Of a DNA stretch of 64,000 bases, positions 26,365-37,416 are shown one piece after another. How positions within the stretch are numbered: the first letter of the stretch is position 1; every line of letters starts with the position of its first letter. The notes below the pieces were generated by a model, which saw only the letters and a program-made list of their open reading frames with translations, was not told the DNA's origin and did no database searches. The position numbers were made by a program, and so were the translations under genes. Source of the stretch: Erythrobacter neustonensis. Its GTDB lineage: Bacteria; Pseudomonadota; Alphaproteobacteria; Sphingomonadales; Sphingomonadaceae. Where the stretch lies: NCBI RefSeq assembly GCF_001663175.1, contig NZ_CP016033.1:1426001-1490000 (forward strand), given 5' to 3'.

Positions 26365-26689
26365 CAGGAATTCTGCGCGGCCCTACCGGCGGAAACCCCA
26401 GCCCTGCGGCGAGATCATGCCATTCGGGGTTCTCGCTCTCGATCAGGTTGATCTTCCACTGCCGGTGCCAGCGTTTCAGTTGCTTTTCGCGCAGGATCGC
26501 GTGCTCCATATCGCCGAACAGCTCGTAGCGGACGAGACGGTGAACTTTGTAGCGGCTGGTGAAGCCTTCGACGACGCCATTGCGATGTTGCCAGAGCCTG
26601 CCGATCAGGTCGCTGGTGACCCCGATATAAAGTGTGCCGTGTGGCTGACTCGCGAGGATGTAGACGCAAGGGTTGCGCTCTTGCCGCAT
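26354..26689 (-). CDS. GIY-YIG nuclease domain protein between palindromic repeats
   Basis: About 111 residues from the ATG at 26689 (MRQERNPCVYILASQ); an in-frame ATG at 26734 lies inside repeat 2. The single GIY-YIG domain shows VYILASQPHGTLYIGVTSDL, the basic RLWQHRNG, the helix with REKQLKRWHRQWK, and the Asn in the terminal INLIESENPEW, where the catalytic metal site sits. It resembles the small UPF0213/endonuclease-like group, whose function is uncertain. It is opposite to ruvA and ruvB, and its frame runs from one palindrome to the other, like a self-contained insertion. Confidence 0.85.
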   Translation of the reverse strand: MRQERNPCVYILASQPHGTLYIGVTSDLIGRLWQHRNGVVEGFTSRYKVHRLVRYELFGDMEHAILREKQLKRWHRQWKINLIESENPEWHDLAAGLGFPPVGPRRIPDGS

Positions 26690-26708
26690 GGCCCGGAGGA
26701 TGCCGCGC

Positions 26709-26739
26709 GATGGATGCTGAAACAAGTTCAGCATGACGG
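26709..26739 (-). repeat. Palindromic REP-like element 2, inverted copy
   Basis: Perfect 8-bp stem ATGCTGAA (26714-26721), loop ACAAG, TTCAGCAT (26727-26734). Relative to element 1 the orientation is inverted (loop is the complement), and one stem pair is swapped C-G for G-C, keeping the hairpin. Confidence 0.75.
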
Positions 26740-26764
26740 AATTTCAGAGGATTATTCCCTTCTT

Positions 26765-26794
26765 CGTCACCCTGAACTTGTGCCAGGGTCTATG
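26765..26794 (+). repeat. Palindromic REP-like element 3
   Basis: ACCCTG (26769-26774), 9-nt loop AACTTGTGC, CAGGGT (26784-26789). Same orientation as element 1 and diverged in the stem, with pairing kept. It lies 33 nt before the small membrane gene upstream of ruvB. Confidence 0.65.
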
Positions 26795-26826
26795 GCGTCG
26801 GGATGCGCAGTTCGTGGAAGTGAGAA

Positions 26827-26970
26827 GTGAAGCGAGCTGCCATCGCTTTTGCCATTCTTATCGGTGGCATGTTCGCCGGAGCATGGATTGACGATTGGCT
26901 CGACATCGACACTTGCCTCGACCGGGGCGGCGCATGGGATTACCAGCGCGACACATGCAGGTATGAATGA
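26827..26970 (+). CDS. 47-residue single-TM protein coupled to ruvB
   Basis: Starts at the GTG at 26827 (GGAAG about 7 nt upstream): [20 protein letters not shown], one membrane helix. A short outer domain follows, ending [18 protein letters not shown] with two cysteines. Its TGA overlaps the ruvB ATG (ATGA), so the two are translationally coupled. The Cys-Leu-Asp-x-Gly-Gly-x-Trp-Asp tail resembles small conserved alphaproteobacterial proteins. The function is not known to me. Confidence 0.7.
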   Translation: MKRAAIAFAILIGGMFAGAWIDDWLDIDTCLDRGGAWDYQRDTCRYE

Positions 26971-28007
26971 CTGACCCCCTCCACACCCCGATACATTGTG
27001 GCGCCCGCCAGCCCGGCGACCCGGACGCTGCCCTGCGCCCGCGGCGCCTGGCCGAGTTCGTCGGGCAGGAAGCCGCCAAGGGCAACCTCGCCGTCTTCAT
27101 CGCCGCCGCGCGCGCGCGGGGGGAGGCGATGGACCATACGCTGTTCTTCGGGCCCCCGGGCCTAGGCAAGACCACGCTGGCGCAGATCATCGCGGGCGAG
27201 CTTGGCGTGGGCTTTCGCGCCACCTCCGGCCCGGTCATCGCCAAAGCGGGCGACTTGGCCGCGCTGCTGACCAATCTCGAACCGCATGACGTGCTGTTCA
27301 TCGACGAAATCCACCGCCTTTCGCCCGTGGTCGAGGAAGTTCTCTACCCTGCGATGGAGGACCGCGCGCTCGATCTCATCATCGGCGAGGGGCCGAGCGC
27401 TCGCAGCGTCCGCATCGACCTGCCGCCCTTCACGCTGATCGGCGCGACCACGCGGCAGGGGTTGCTGACCACCCCCTTGCGCGACCGCTTCGGGATTCCG
27501 GTGCGGCTCAATTTCTACACCCATGCCGAGCTTGAGAAGGTCGTCACCCGTGCGGCGGGGTTGATGGGGCTCGCGATCCAGCCCGACGGCGCGCACGAGA
27601 TCGCCCGCCGCAGCCGCGGCACCCCGCGCGTGGCTGGGCGGCTGCTCCGGCGCGTGCGCGATTTTGCCGATGTCGCGGGCGCGCCCAGCGTGACCCGCGC
27701 GGTGGCGGACGAGGCGCTGACCCGGCTCGAGATCGACCGGCTGGGCCTCGACCTGATGGACCGGCGCTATCTCACGATGATCGCGACCACCTACAAGGGC
27801 GGCCCCGTGGGGATCGAGACGCTGGCCGCCGGTCTTGCCGAGCCGCGCGACACGGTGGAAGAAGTGGTCGAACCCTACCTGATCCAGCTGGGACTGGTCG
27901 CGCGCACCGCCCGCGGGCGGATGCTCAACGAAGACGGGTGGAAGCATCTCGACATGACCCCGCCAAGAGAATCGCCCCCGGTGCAATCGGGACTGTTCGA
28001 GGACTGA
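26967..28007 (+). CDS. ruvB: Holliday junction branch migration ATPase RuvB
   Basis: 346-residue AAA+ motor of the RuvAB complex. Walker A is [12 protein letters not shown], Walker B is [11 protein letters not shown], sensor 1 is [11 protein letters not shown], and the arginine-finger region is [16 protein letters not shown]-terminal winged helix ([20 protein letters not shown]) binds DNA. The ATG at 26967 overlaps the 47-residue gene. It is downstream of ruvA on the same strand, but a GIY-YIG gene with palindromic repeats lies between, so whether ruvA and ruvB still share one transcript is open. Confidence 0.97.
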   Translation: MTDPLHTPIHCGARQPGDPDAALRPRRLAEFVGQEAAKGNLAVFIAAARARGEAMDHTLFFGPPGLGKTTLAQIIAGELGVGFRATSGPVIAKAGDLAALLTNLEPHDVLFIDEIHRLSPVVEEVLYPAMEDRALDLIIGEGPSARSVRIDLPPFTLIGATTRQGLLTTPLRDRFGIPVRLNFYTHAELEKVVTRAAGLMGLAIQPDGAHEIARRSRGTPRVAGRLLRRVRDFADVAGAPSVTRAVADEALTRLEIDRLGLDLMDRRYLTMIATTYKGGPVGIETLAAGLAEPRDTVEEVVEPYLIQLGLVARTARGRMLNEDGWKHLDMTPPRESPPVQSGLFED

Positions 28008-28031
28008 TTCCCGCCACCGCCAGTCGCAGCC

Positions 28032-28146
28032 TTAACCATTTGGCTAACGGGGCTGCCGTTTTCGGTGCCACTACGGGACAGGCAGGGTGAAATCGGCCGT
28101 TTTGCGGGCAATTTCGGGCGTTTCGCGCCCCGATCCTTGGTTAACC
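28032..28146 (+). promoter_or_regulatory. Possible CtrA-like sites upstream of PEP-CTERM gene
   Basis: TTAACCAT at 28032-28039 matches the half-site known for the alphaproteobacterial cell-cycle regulator CtrA, and GGTTAACC lies at 28139-28146. The full TTAA-N7-TTAA form is not present, so this is tentative. Confidence 0.25.
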
Positions 28147-28247
28147 CGATTGCCCGTCGCAGCCTTCTGCCATCAAATGCAGGCTGGATTTGGCAAAGGT
28201 GCGGCTCCTCGCGCGCCGGGGCCGCAATTTGAACAGGGTAACCGACC

Positions 28248-29546
28248 ATGTCGCTCAAACTGGCCATCGCAAAGCTGTCTGCCGCCGCGGCAGGGGTTGC
28301 ATTGTTGCAAGGCGGCGCGGTGCGCATGGCCGAGCCGATGAACACCGATACGCCCGACTTCGCCACCAAGATCGATGGCAAGCTGGTCGCGGTCGATCCG
28401 GTCACCGGCGCACGCTACATCAAGACCCGCGAGCGCGTGATCCCGATGCCCGAGGAACGCCGCCGCCGGATCGTCGAGCGGACGGTCGAATGCCAGCCGG
28501 TCGGAGCCTATGATGCCGCCGGCGCGGCCAGCCTGCCCGATCGCACGGTGCAGACCTATACCGACACGAACGAATGCCCCCCGTTGATGCAGGTTGCCTA
28601 CATGCCTGCGCCGCTTCCGCCCTTGCCGCCGATTTCGGGCGGCGGTGGGCCCGGCGGCGGCTGGGGCGGCGGTTTCGGCGGCGGCTTTGGCGGCGGGATC
28701 GGCGGCGGCTTCTTCGGCGGCTTCTTCGGCGGCGGCGGATCGTCGTCGGGCGATGTCTCGGTTACCACCACCACCTCGACCTCGGGCAGCACCAGCGGCT
28801 CGTCGAGCGGGTCGAGCGGGGTCGTGATCGATATCGACATCGACAATTCGACCACATCGTCGTCCGGCGTGATTTCCTCGTCGACCACTTCGTCCTCGGG
28901 CGTGGTGAGTTCGTCGACCGGAGCGGTGTCGAGCAGCACGGGCCAGGTGTCGAGCACCAGCAGCACAGGCGCGGTCTCGTCCTCGACCGGTGCGGTGTCG
29001 AGCACCAGCACTTCGGGCAACGTCTCCTCGTCGACCGGGGCGGTGTCTTCGTCCTCGGGCAATGTCTCGTCGTCGACGGGCGCAGTGTCGAGCAGCACGG
29101 GCGCGGTGTCGAGCTCGTCGGGCAACGTGTCCAGCTCGTCGGGCAACGTGTCCAGCTCTTCGGGCAATGTCAGCTCCTCGACCGGCGCGGTGACCTCGTC
29201 CTCCTCGTCGAGCTCGTCGTCGTCATCCTCGTCTTCGTCGTCGTCCTCTTCCTCCTCGTCTTCGAGTGGCGGGACATCGGGCGACATGACCAGTAGCACG
29301 AGCAGCAGCAGCGGCAGTTCGTCGTCCTCGTCGAGCAGCAGCTCCTCGTCCTCGGGCAGCAGCGGTTCGTCGGGCTCCTCGTCGTCTTCCTCGTCGAGCA
29401 GCAGCAGCAGCTCGTCTTCGTCCTCGTCGTCGACCTCGGGCAGCAGCGGCACCACCGGCGGTCACGATGTGCCTGCGCCGCCGATGACGATCCTGTTCGG
29501 CCTCGCCGCCGCAGCAGTGCTGGGCCGGCGCAAACTGATCGGCTGA
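28248..29546 (+). CDS. Ser-repeat surface protein with PEP-CTERM-like sorting signal
   Basis: 432 residues. The N-terminal hydrophobic segment (LAIAKLSAAAAGVALLQGG) is a probable signal sequence. A short folded part follows (about 35-125: VAVDPVTGARYIKTRERVIP, two Cys), then a Gly-rich stretch (about 130-165). Next come about 100 residues of STGAVSSS / SGNVSSS repeats (217-317), nearly pure Ser to about 404, and a tail VPAPPMTILFGLAAAAVLGRRK. That tail has the layout of a PEP-CTERM signal (Pro-x-Pro, hydrophobic helix, basic end), read by exosortases. It is likely an exported, possibly glycosylated, exopolysaccharide-associated protein. No exosortase gene is visible here. Confidence 0.75.
   Translation: MSLKLAIAKLSAAAAGVALLQGGAVRMAEPMNTDTPDFATKIDGKLVAVDPVTGARYIKTRERVIPMPEERRRRIVERTVECQPVGAYDAAGAASLPDRTVQTYTDTNECPPLMQVAYMPAPLPPLPPISGGGGPGGGWGGGFGGGFGGGIGGGFFGGFFGGGGSSSGDVSVTTTTSTSGSTSGSSSGSSGVVIDIDIDNSTTSSSGVISSSTTSSSGVVSSSTGAVSSSTGQVSSTSSTGAVSSSTGAVSSTSTSGNVSSSTGAVSSSSGNVSSSTGAVSSSTGAVSSSSGNVSSSSGNVSSSSGNVSSSTGAVTSSSSSSSSSSSSSSSSSSSSSSSSGGTSGDMTSSTSSSSGSSSSSSSSSSSSSGSSGSSGSSSSSSSSSSSSSSSSSSSTSGSSGTTGGHDVPAPPMTILFGLAAAAVLGRRKLIG
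28898..29460 (+). repeat. Coding low-complexity Ser/Gly/Val repeat tract
   Basis: Degenerate tandem units coding SSSTGAV, SSSSGNV and similar 7-residue steps (28898 to about 29200), then mostly TCG/TCC/AGC serine codons. The DNA is repetitive enough to allow slippage or length change. The reverse strand therefore shows a long acidic frame that is a shadow. Confidence 0.8.
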
Positions 29547-29566
29547 CGCTGCCTTCGCGGCGCACA

Positions 29567-29604
29567 AAAAAGGGCGGCGTTCCATTCGGAAGGCCGCCCT
29601 TTTT
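29567..29604. terminator. Bidirectional intrinsic terminator
   Basis: AAAAA then GGGCGGC (29572-29578) pairs with GCCGCCC (29593-29599) then TTTTT. It serves both convergent genes, the PEP-CTERM gene on plus and the rhodanese gene on minus. Confidence 0.85.
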
Positions 29605-29621
29605 GCGTTTCACCGGGAAAA

Positions 29622-30131
29622 TTATCGCGGCAATGGCGCCGCCGTCTCGACCGGTAGCCCGGCGGCTTCCCAAGCGATCAACCCGCCATCGAGATGCACC
29701 ACCGGCGCGCCGGTGACCGCAGCGAGCCGTTCGCCCGCGATGGCGGAGAGGCGGCCCGAACGGCAATAGAGCACCACCTCGCGTCCGTCCGACAGGTCGA
29801 GCGTTTCGGGTTCGAAGCGGTCGAGCGCGATGTGCTCCGCGCCCGCAATGCGCGCTTCGGCGACCTCGGCATCGGTGCTGACATCGATCAGCCGCACGTT
29901 GCCCGCCGCGATCCGCGCGGCAAGCTCGGCTGGTGTCAGCGCGGACAGCGGGGAAGGGGCAGGGTTCGCCGCGCCGCCTTCGTCCGCGAAAGAGGCGAAG
30001 GCCAGTTCGAGCCCGAACGGCGGCGAGGGAGCATCGCGCTTGGGCTGCTCCCCGTCCGCCTCGCCCCCGCAGGCCGCCAGCGCCAACAGCGCTGCGGACC
30101 AGAGCGGAAGGACGAGACGGGCGCGGATCAT
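29622..30131 (-). CDS. Rhodanese-domain lipoprotein
   Basis: 169 residues with a lipobox (LLALAAC, Cys21), so membrane-anchored in the periplasm. The rhodanese domain (about 65-160) runs NVRLIDVSTDAEVAEARI, EVVLYCRSGRLSA, VVHLDGGLIAWEAAGLP. The active-site Cys is in YCRSGR. Such proteins carry sulfur as a persulfide or act in thiol stress. It sits 7 nt after aconitase on the same strand, so probably in its transcript, and ends at a bidirectional terminator. Confidence 0.85.
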   Translation of the reverse strand: MIRARLVLPLWSAALLALAACGGEADGEQPKRDAPSPPFGLELAFASFADEGGAANPAPSPLSALTPAELAARIAAGNVRLIDVSTDAEVAEARIAGAEHIALDRFEPETLDLSDGREVVLYCRSGRLSAIAGERLAAVTGAPVVHLDGGLIAWEAAGLPVETAAPLPR

Positions 30132-30138
30132 GCGGTTC

Positions 30139-32811
<2,673 letters not shown>

Positions 32812-32960
32812 GAGAGGGGTTCCATCCTTCTGATTGGCCCGCCCCCGATCCACACGAAGACTAGTCTTCCAAAGGGGCGCGGTTTTTCGTCGCCGCTCCT
32901 GCCCACCCCCGCGCGCGAGGTCAAGGGGGGCAGGGGACTTTGGGGCCTCATGCAAAGGTG

Positions 32961-33854
32961 TTATTCGAACACCGTAGCGGCACCCGGACGCGGTGCGCGG
33001 GCGGCGATCCAGCAGCCGGTCACGATCAGCGCGGTTCCCGCCAGCGTCGGCAGCGCCACGCCCTCGCGGAAAAACAGCCAGCCGAACACCGAGGCCCAGA
33101 CGAAGCCCGAATATTCGGTCGCCACCAGCGCGCTGGCCTCGGCCCGTGCATAGGCCCAGGCGATCGCCGCCGATCCGCACACGGTGAGGACGGCGGCCGC
33201 GCCGAGCGGTGCCAGCGCCGCAGGCTCCGGTGTCTGCCACAGGAACGGCGCAAGCCCGAGCAGCACGACACCGCTCACCCCGCTATGAAAGGTCGCGATC
33301 TCCATCGGCCCGGCCACCTGTGCCTGGCGGCGGATGACAATGAAATTGTACGCATACAGCAGCGCCGAGATGAACAGCGAGGCAATGCCCAGCGCGGTGC
33401 GCGCATCGAACGCGCCTTGCCCGATCCTGCCGCCGACGATCACCAGCGTGCCGGCAAAGCCCAGGAGGCTCGCCCCGATCGCATGGCGGCTGATTACCTC
33501 GCCCAGCAGCACGCGCGCTAGATAGAGCGCGATCAGCGGGGCGATGAAGGAAAGCGCGATCGCCTCGGCCAGTGGCAGCACGGTGAGCGCATAGAAGAAC
33601 GTAAGGGCCATGAAGGCCGAGACGATCCCGCGCTCGATATGCAGCCTCAGCGCTGCCGTGCCGGGCATCCGCCCGCCGCGCAGCCACCACAGCGGCGCGA
33701 TCAGCGCCGCGCCCATCAGCGCGCGCAGCAGCGTCGCGGTGTAGGCGCCGATCATCAGCGCGGCCTCTTTCATGAAGGCGTCCATCAGCGACAGGAAGCC
33801 CACGCCCGCAAGCGCGGCGGCGAAGGGGAGCAGGGCGTGGTCACGGCGCAACAT
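32961..33854 (-). CDS. EamA/DMT-family transporter
   Basis: 297 residues, about ten hydrophobic helices in two EamA repeats. Repeat 1 has [39 protein letters not shown] and [22 protein letters not shown]. Repeat 2 has [19 protein letters not shown] and [20 protein letters not shown]. These drug/metabolite exporters move amino acids, nucleosides or similar small molecules out of the cell. The substrate is not deducible. It lies 149 nt upstream of aconitase on the same strand. Confidence 0.87.
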   Translation of the reverse strand: MLRRDHALLPFAAALAGVGFLSLMDAFMKEAALMIGAYTATLLRALMGAALIAPLWWLRGGRMPGTAALRLHIERGIVSAFMALTFFYALTVLPLAEAIALSFIAPLIALYLARVLLGEVISRHAIGASLLGFAGTLVIVGGRIGQGAFDARTALGIASLFISALLYAYNFIVIRRQAQVAGPMEIATFHSGVSGVVLLGLAPFLWQTPEPAALAPLGAAAVLTVCGSAAIAWAYARAEASALVATEYSGFVWASVFGWLFFREGVALPTLAGTALIVTGCWIAARAPRPGAATVFE

Positions 33855-34039
33855 GGCGCACCCTTAGGCAAGACCGCCGCCAAGGTCACATCCCAAGTGT
33901 TGCCCCCGATCAAAGGCGTGAACATTAATGCAGGTGAAAGCCAAGGTGGTTGATAGGGGCGCGGTGCTGCGGGTAAGGTCGCGGTCACGATGATGCGTGC
34001 GGTGATGTTCCGGCGCGGGGCGAAAAGGCTGAACGGATA

Positions 34040-35434
34040 ATGACGAGTTTCTTGGGCAGGTTGGCAGGCGGCGCGGCAATGGCTGCGCTGGTGGCGACAG
34101 CGACGCTGGCGCAGAACGCGAGCCCCCGGCCCGCGCCTGCACAGGCTCCCGCGCCGGCCCCCGCGCCTGCGCCCAATGCGTCCGATGCCTTCACCAAGGC
34201 GTTTCCCGGTGCCGTCGCCGATCCGGCAACCGCGCAGCCTGCGGCCCCGGCCGCGCCGCTGGTGCAGGCCTGGACGCTGGCACAGGCCAAGGCACTGGTC
34301 GCGGTGATCGAAGGGATCGGCGCCGAAGGGCTCGACCCCAAGGATTACGATCTCGCCCCGCTCAAGGTCGCGCTGGCATCGGGCCCGTCGGACGAGTTGA
34401 ACCGGATGGCTTCGCAAAGCTTCGTCTGGCTGGTCGAGGACCTGCGTGACGGGCGCACTCCGATGGATGCGCGCGAACAGTGGTTCGTGGTCGATCCCGA
34501 TCGCGATGCCAACCCTTCGGGCACCGTGCTCGCACAGGCGCTCCAAACCGGCGATATCGCGGGCACGCTGGCCAAGCTTGCGCCCACGCACCCCGATTAC
34601 GCCAAGCTCAAGGCCGAACTCGCCGCGACTTCGGACGGACAGGTGAGCAAGCGCAAACTGATCCGCGCCAACATGGACCGCTGGCGGTGGCTGGCGCGCG
34701 ATCTGGGGCCGCAATACCTGATCACCAACGTGCCCGAATTCCAGCTGCGGCTTACGGTGAAGAACAAGATCATCAAGACCTACCGCACCATCGTCGGCAA
34801 GCCGGGCCGCACCGCCACCCCGCAGCTGGCCGAAGTGGTCGAAGGCGTGGTGTTCAACCCGACCTGGACCGTGCCGCAGTCGATCGTGAAGGGCGAGGGG
34901 CTGGGCGCAAAGGTGCTTGCCAATCCCGCGTGGGGCAAGCGCAACGGCTATGTCGCGACCAGGGGAGCGAACGGATACGTCAGCGTGGTGCAGCAGCCCG
35001 GGCCGGGAAATTCGCTGGGCCAGATGAAGCTCGAGATGCCCAACGAGCATGCGATCTTCTTCCACGACACCCCGTCGCGGCACCTCTTCGCCAATGAATT
35101 CCGCGCATTGTCGCATGGCTGCGTGCGGACCGAACGCGCGCTCGAATTGGCGATCACGATGGCGATCGTCGGCAAGGGCGCGACCCGCGATGAGGCGGTG
35201 GCGATCTCGACCGGGGGCAAATACACCAAGGTTGCGTTGCAGAAGCCGTGGGCAGCCTACATCACCTATTTCACGATGGCGACCGACATCAACGGCCAGA
35301 TGGCGACCTTCAAGGACATCTACGGCCGCGACACCAAGGTGCTCGCCAGCCTCGATCAGCCGCGCGTGCGCAACCGTTCCGCGGTGCCGACCGACGAGGT
35401 GATCGTGATCGAGGACGATCTTCAGGACACCTGA
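34040..35434 (+). CDS. L,D-transpeptidase (YcbB-like)
   Basis: 464 residues. It has a signal peptide (LAGGAAMAALVATATLAQ), a Pro/Ala-rich linker, a region resembling the substrate-scaffold domain of YcbB-type enzymes (about 75-230), and a YkuD catalytic domain (about 235-400). The YkuD motif reads IFFHDTPSRHLFANEF then LSHGCVRTERA, with His and catalytic Cys present. It forms 3-3 cross-links or protein links in peptidoglycan in the periplasm. It is convergent with a second L,D-transpeptidase-like gene, and a strong hairpin separates the two. Confidence 0.9.
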   Translation: MTSFLGRLAGGAAMAALVATATLAQNASPRPAPAQAPAPAPAPAPNASDAFTKAFPGAVADPATAQPAAPAAPLVQAWTLAQAKALVAVIEGIGAEGLDPKDYDLAPLKVALASGPSDELNRMASQSFVWLVEDLRDGRTPMDAREQWFVVDPDRDANPSGTVLAQALQTGDIAGTLAKLAPTHPDYAKLKAELAATSDGQVSKRKLIRANMDRWRWLARDLGPQYLITNVPEFQLRLTVKNKIIKTYRTIVGKPGRTATPQLAEVVEGVVFNPTWTVPQSIVKGEGLGAKVLANPAWGKRNGYVATRGANGYVSVVQQPGPGNSLGQMKLEMPNEHAIFFHDTPSRHLFANEFRALSHGCVRTERALELAITMAIVGKGATRDEAVAISTGGKYTKVALQKPWAAYITYFTMATDINGQMATFKDIYGRDTKVLASLDQPRVRNRSAVPTDEVIVIEDDLQDT

Positions 35435-35466
35435 GCCGGGGCGGGATCAGCCCAGCGAGGTTCACA

Positions 35467-35501
35467 CCCGTTCGCAAGGGGCCGCGCCTTTTGCGAACGG
35501 G
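35467..35501. terminator. Shared hairpin between two convergent L,D-transpeptidase genes
   Basis: Perfect 11-bp stem CCCGTTCGCAA (35467-35477) with TTGCGAACGGG (35491-35501) around a 13-nt loop. There is no T-run, so it may be Rho-assisted or mainly protect the 3' ends. Confidence 0.55.
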
Positions 35502-35569
35502 GGCCGACCTGCTTCGACAGTTTCAAGGAGCCGCGCGCAATCTATCGCGGCGCCGGGGTGTAGGAAACG

Positions 35570-36271
35570 TCAGTATCCGCTGATCGAAGGGCGCGGCGAC
35601 AGGTCGAGCGGCGCGCGGTCGATCATCGCGAGCGCGGGCACCGGCTGGATCGAGCCATCCTCCTCCAGCCCCAGCGAATCGGCATAGAGCAGCCTGCCGC
35701 CCGACAGGTGAAGCAACGCCTCGCGGAACTGCGCGGTGCCCATCGCAAAGCATCCGTTCGAGCGGCCGAGACGCCCATACTGCGCCAGATGCGAATCCTC
35801 GGCATAGCTTGCGTGGTGCATCACGATGTAGCGCCGCAGCGCCGCCTCGTTCGACTGGTCGAGCCCGCCCAGCCGCACCGAGGTGCCATAGCGCCCCGTG
35901 TACCATTCCCACGTCACGTAAGCCCCGCGGCTGGTCGCGTTCGAGCCTTCGATATTGCTGAACTGCTTGAGCCAGCCATCGTGCTGCGGGTCCGATCCGG
36001 TGCCGTGGCTGACGTGGTGCGACTTGATCTCGCCGCGTTCCAGATTGACGAAGTGGAACCGCGGCTTGGCCGAATGCAGCCCGAAATCGGCAATCCCGAC
36101 GATGTCGCGCCGCCAGATCGCATTGCCGTGGCGGACGAGTTCGCGTTTCGCGATATCGAACAGGATGCGGTCGCGCGGGGAGCCGCCCATCGGCGCGGCG
36201 AACACCCGTGCCGGCAGCGCAAGCGCGGCAGCAGTGGCCAGGGTTCCCTTGAGAATATCGCGACGCTTCAT
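35570..36271 (-). CDS. Murein L,D-transpeptidase catalytic-domain family protein
   Basis: 233 residues. The N-terminus MKRRDILKGTLATAAALALP looks like a twin-arginine (Tat) signal. The mature domain has RFHFVNLERGEIKSHHVSHG, a His-rich turn YIVMHHASYAED, and the catalytic motif GRSNGCFAM with Cys. This matches the short YkuD-related family (DUF/murein L,D-transpeptidase catalytic). It probably modifies peptidoglycan. It is downstream of nothing obvious and convergent with the larger L,D-transpeptidase, a physical pairing of two wall-modifying enzymes. Confidence 0.85.
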   Translation of the reverse strand: MKRRDILKGTLATAAALALPARVFAAPMGGSPRDRILFDIAKRELVRHGNAIWRRDIVGIADFGLHSAKPRFHFVNLERGEIKSHHVSHGTGSDPQHDGWLKQFSNIEGSNATSRGAYVTWEWYTGRYGTSVRLGGLDQSNEAALRRYIVMHHASYAEDSHLAQYGRLGRSNGCFAMGTAQFREALLHLSGGRLLYADSLGLEEDGSIQPVPALAMIDRAPLDLSPRPSISGY

Positions 36272-36334
36272 TGTCTCTCAACGTAAACGGGCGCTGGCGC
36301 GTTCCCAATAAGGGGCCAAGCAGCCTGTCGTATG

Positions 36335-37264
36335 CTAGCCTCCACTCGTCGCCGGGGGAGGCGGAAACGCGCTGTTCTGCGCTGCCATCGCCAGCATCGA
36401 GGCGGCATGGCGCGCGGCGACCTTGCGCGCATCGTCACCATAGCCGCCGCCCAGCGCGCTTGCCACCGGAAGCCCGCGCCCGCGCGCCTCGCCAATCACG
36501 AACCGGTCGCGCGCTTCGAGGCCCGCATCGCTCAGCGCGAGCCGCCCCAGCTTGTCGTCGCCATGCGGATCGACGCCCGCCTGATAGAGCACGAAATCGG
36601 GGGCGAAATCGTCCATCACGCGCGGCAGGTGCTGCCGCAGCACCGCCATGTAGGCATCGTCCGCGATCCCGTCAGGCAGGCCAATGTCGAGGCTGGAGCG
36701 CGCCTTTCGCACGGGAAAGTTCTTCTCGGCGTGCAGCGAAAGCGTGAAGATGTCCTCGCGTCCGGCGGTGAGGCTGGCGGTGCCATCGCCCTGATGCACG
36801 TCGAGGTCGACGATCAGCACGCGGGCCGCTTGGGCCTCGGCAATCAGGCGGTTGGCGGTGACCGCAAGATCGTTGAACACGCAATAGCCCGCGCCCGTGT
36901 CGTGCAGCGCATGGTGGCTTCCGGCTGCGGAATTGGCGGCATAGCCGTGCTGCAGCGCCAGCTGCGCGGCGAGCCAGGTGCCGCCGTTGGTGTGACGCAC
37001 ACGGTCGCGGATCGCGGGGGTGACGGGAAAGCCGATCCGGCGCTCCTTCTCGCGCGGGACTTTGGCGCGGAACACCTCGTCGACATAGTCGGGGCAGTGA
37101 ACCGCTTCGAGCCATTCACGCGGGCAAGGCTGCGGCGCGTGTTCGGTGATCGGCGCGCCCGAGGCGCGCAGTTCCTCCATCACGAGATAGTATTTGTCGA
37201 AACGGAACGATCCGCGTTCAGGGCGCGGGGCCATGTAGTCGGCATGGTGGACCACGTGCAGCAT
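36335..37264 (-). CDS. Histone deacetylase-family (acetylpolyamine-type) amidohydrolase
   Basis: 309 residues from the ATG at 37264 ([11 protein letters not shown]). The zinc/active-site pattern is complete: GSHHA (His117-His118, proton relay), [11 protein letters not shown] (Asp155, His157) and [11 protein letters not shown] (third Asp). Bacterial members deacetylate polyamines, acetoin-like or protein lysines; the target here is unknown. A longer frame starts inside the 32-bp repeat at 37294 (MCLQHGG), which lies 15 nt upstream of the chosen start. No signal peptide, so cytoplasmic. Confidence 0.9.
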   Translation of the reverse strand: MLHVVHHADYMAPRPERGSFRFDKYYLVMEELRASGAPITEHAPQPCPREWLEAVHCPDYVDEVFRAKVPREKERRIGFPVTPAIRDRVRHTNGGTWLAAQLALQHGYAANSAAGSHHALHDTGAGYCVFNDLAVTANRLIAEAQAARVLIVDLDVHQGDGTASLTAGREDIFTLSLHAEKNFPVRKARSSLDIGLPDGIADDAYMAVLRQHLPRVMDDFAPDFVLYQAGVDPHGDDKLGRLALSDAGLEARDRFVIGEARGRGLPVASALGGGYGDDARKVAARHAASMLAMAAQNSAFPPPPATSGG

Positions 37265-37278
37265 CACCCGCGCGCCGC

Positions 37279-37310
37279 CGTGTTGGAGACACATGAGACA
37301 CTGTCCAGAA
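37279..37310 (-). repeat. 32-bp dispersed element, copy 2 (upstream of HDAC gene)
   Basis: Exact reverse complement of 25598-25629. On the minus strand it reads toward the HDAC gene, ending 14 nt before its ATG, and is preceded, as in copy 1, by a G-then-T run (GGGGTTTTTTCGC). Confidence 0.8.
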
Positions 37311-37416
37311 GCGAAAAAACCCCCTGCAAGCGCGGGGCGGAAAAAGGCATCGCGGCAAGGGGAGGGCCGATGATCATGCGCGCCAGTCTGCCAGCATCAG
37401 CGGCTGTAGGACAGCC

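Noticed and set aside
28598..29455. Acidic, Asp/Glu/Leu-rich minus-strand frame
   Set aside because: Produced by reading the Ser-repeat tract backwards; no independent start.
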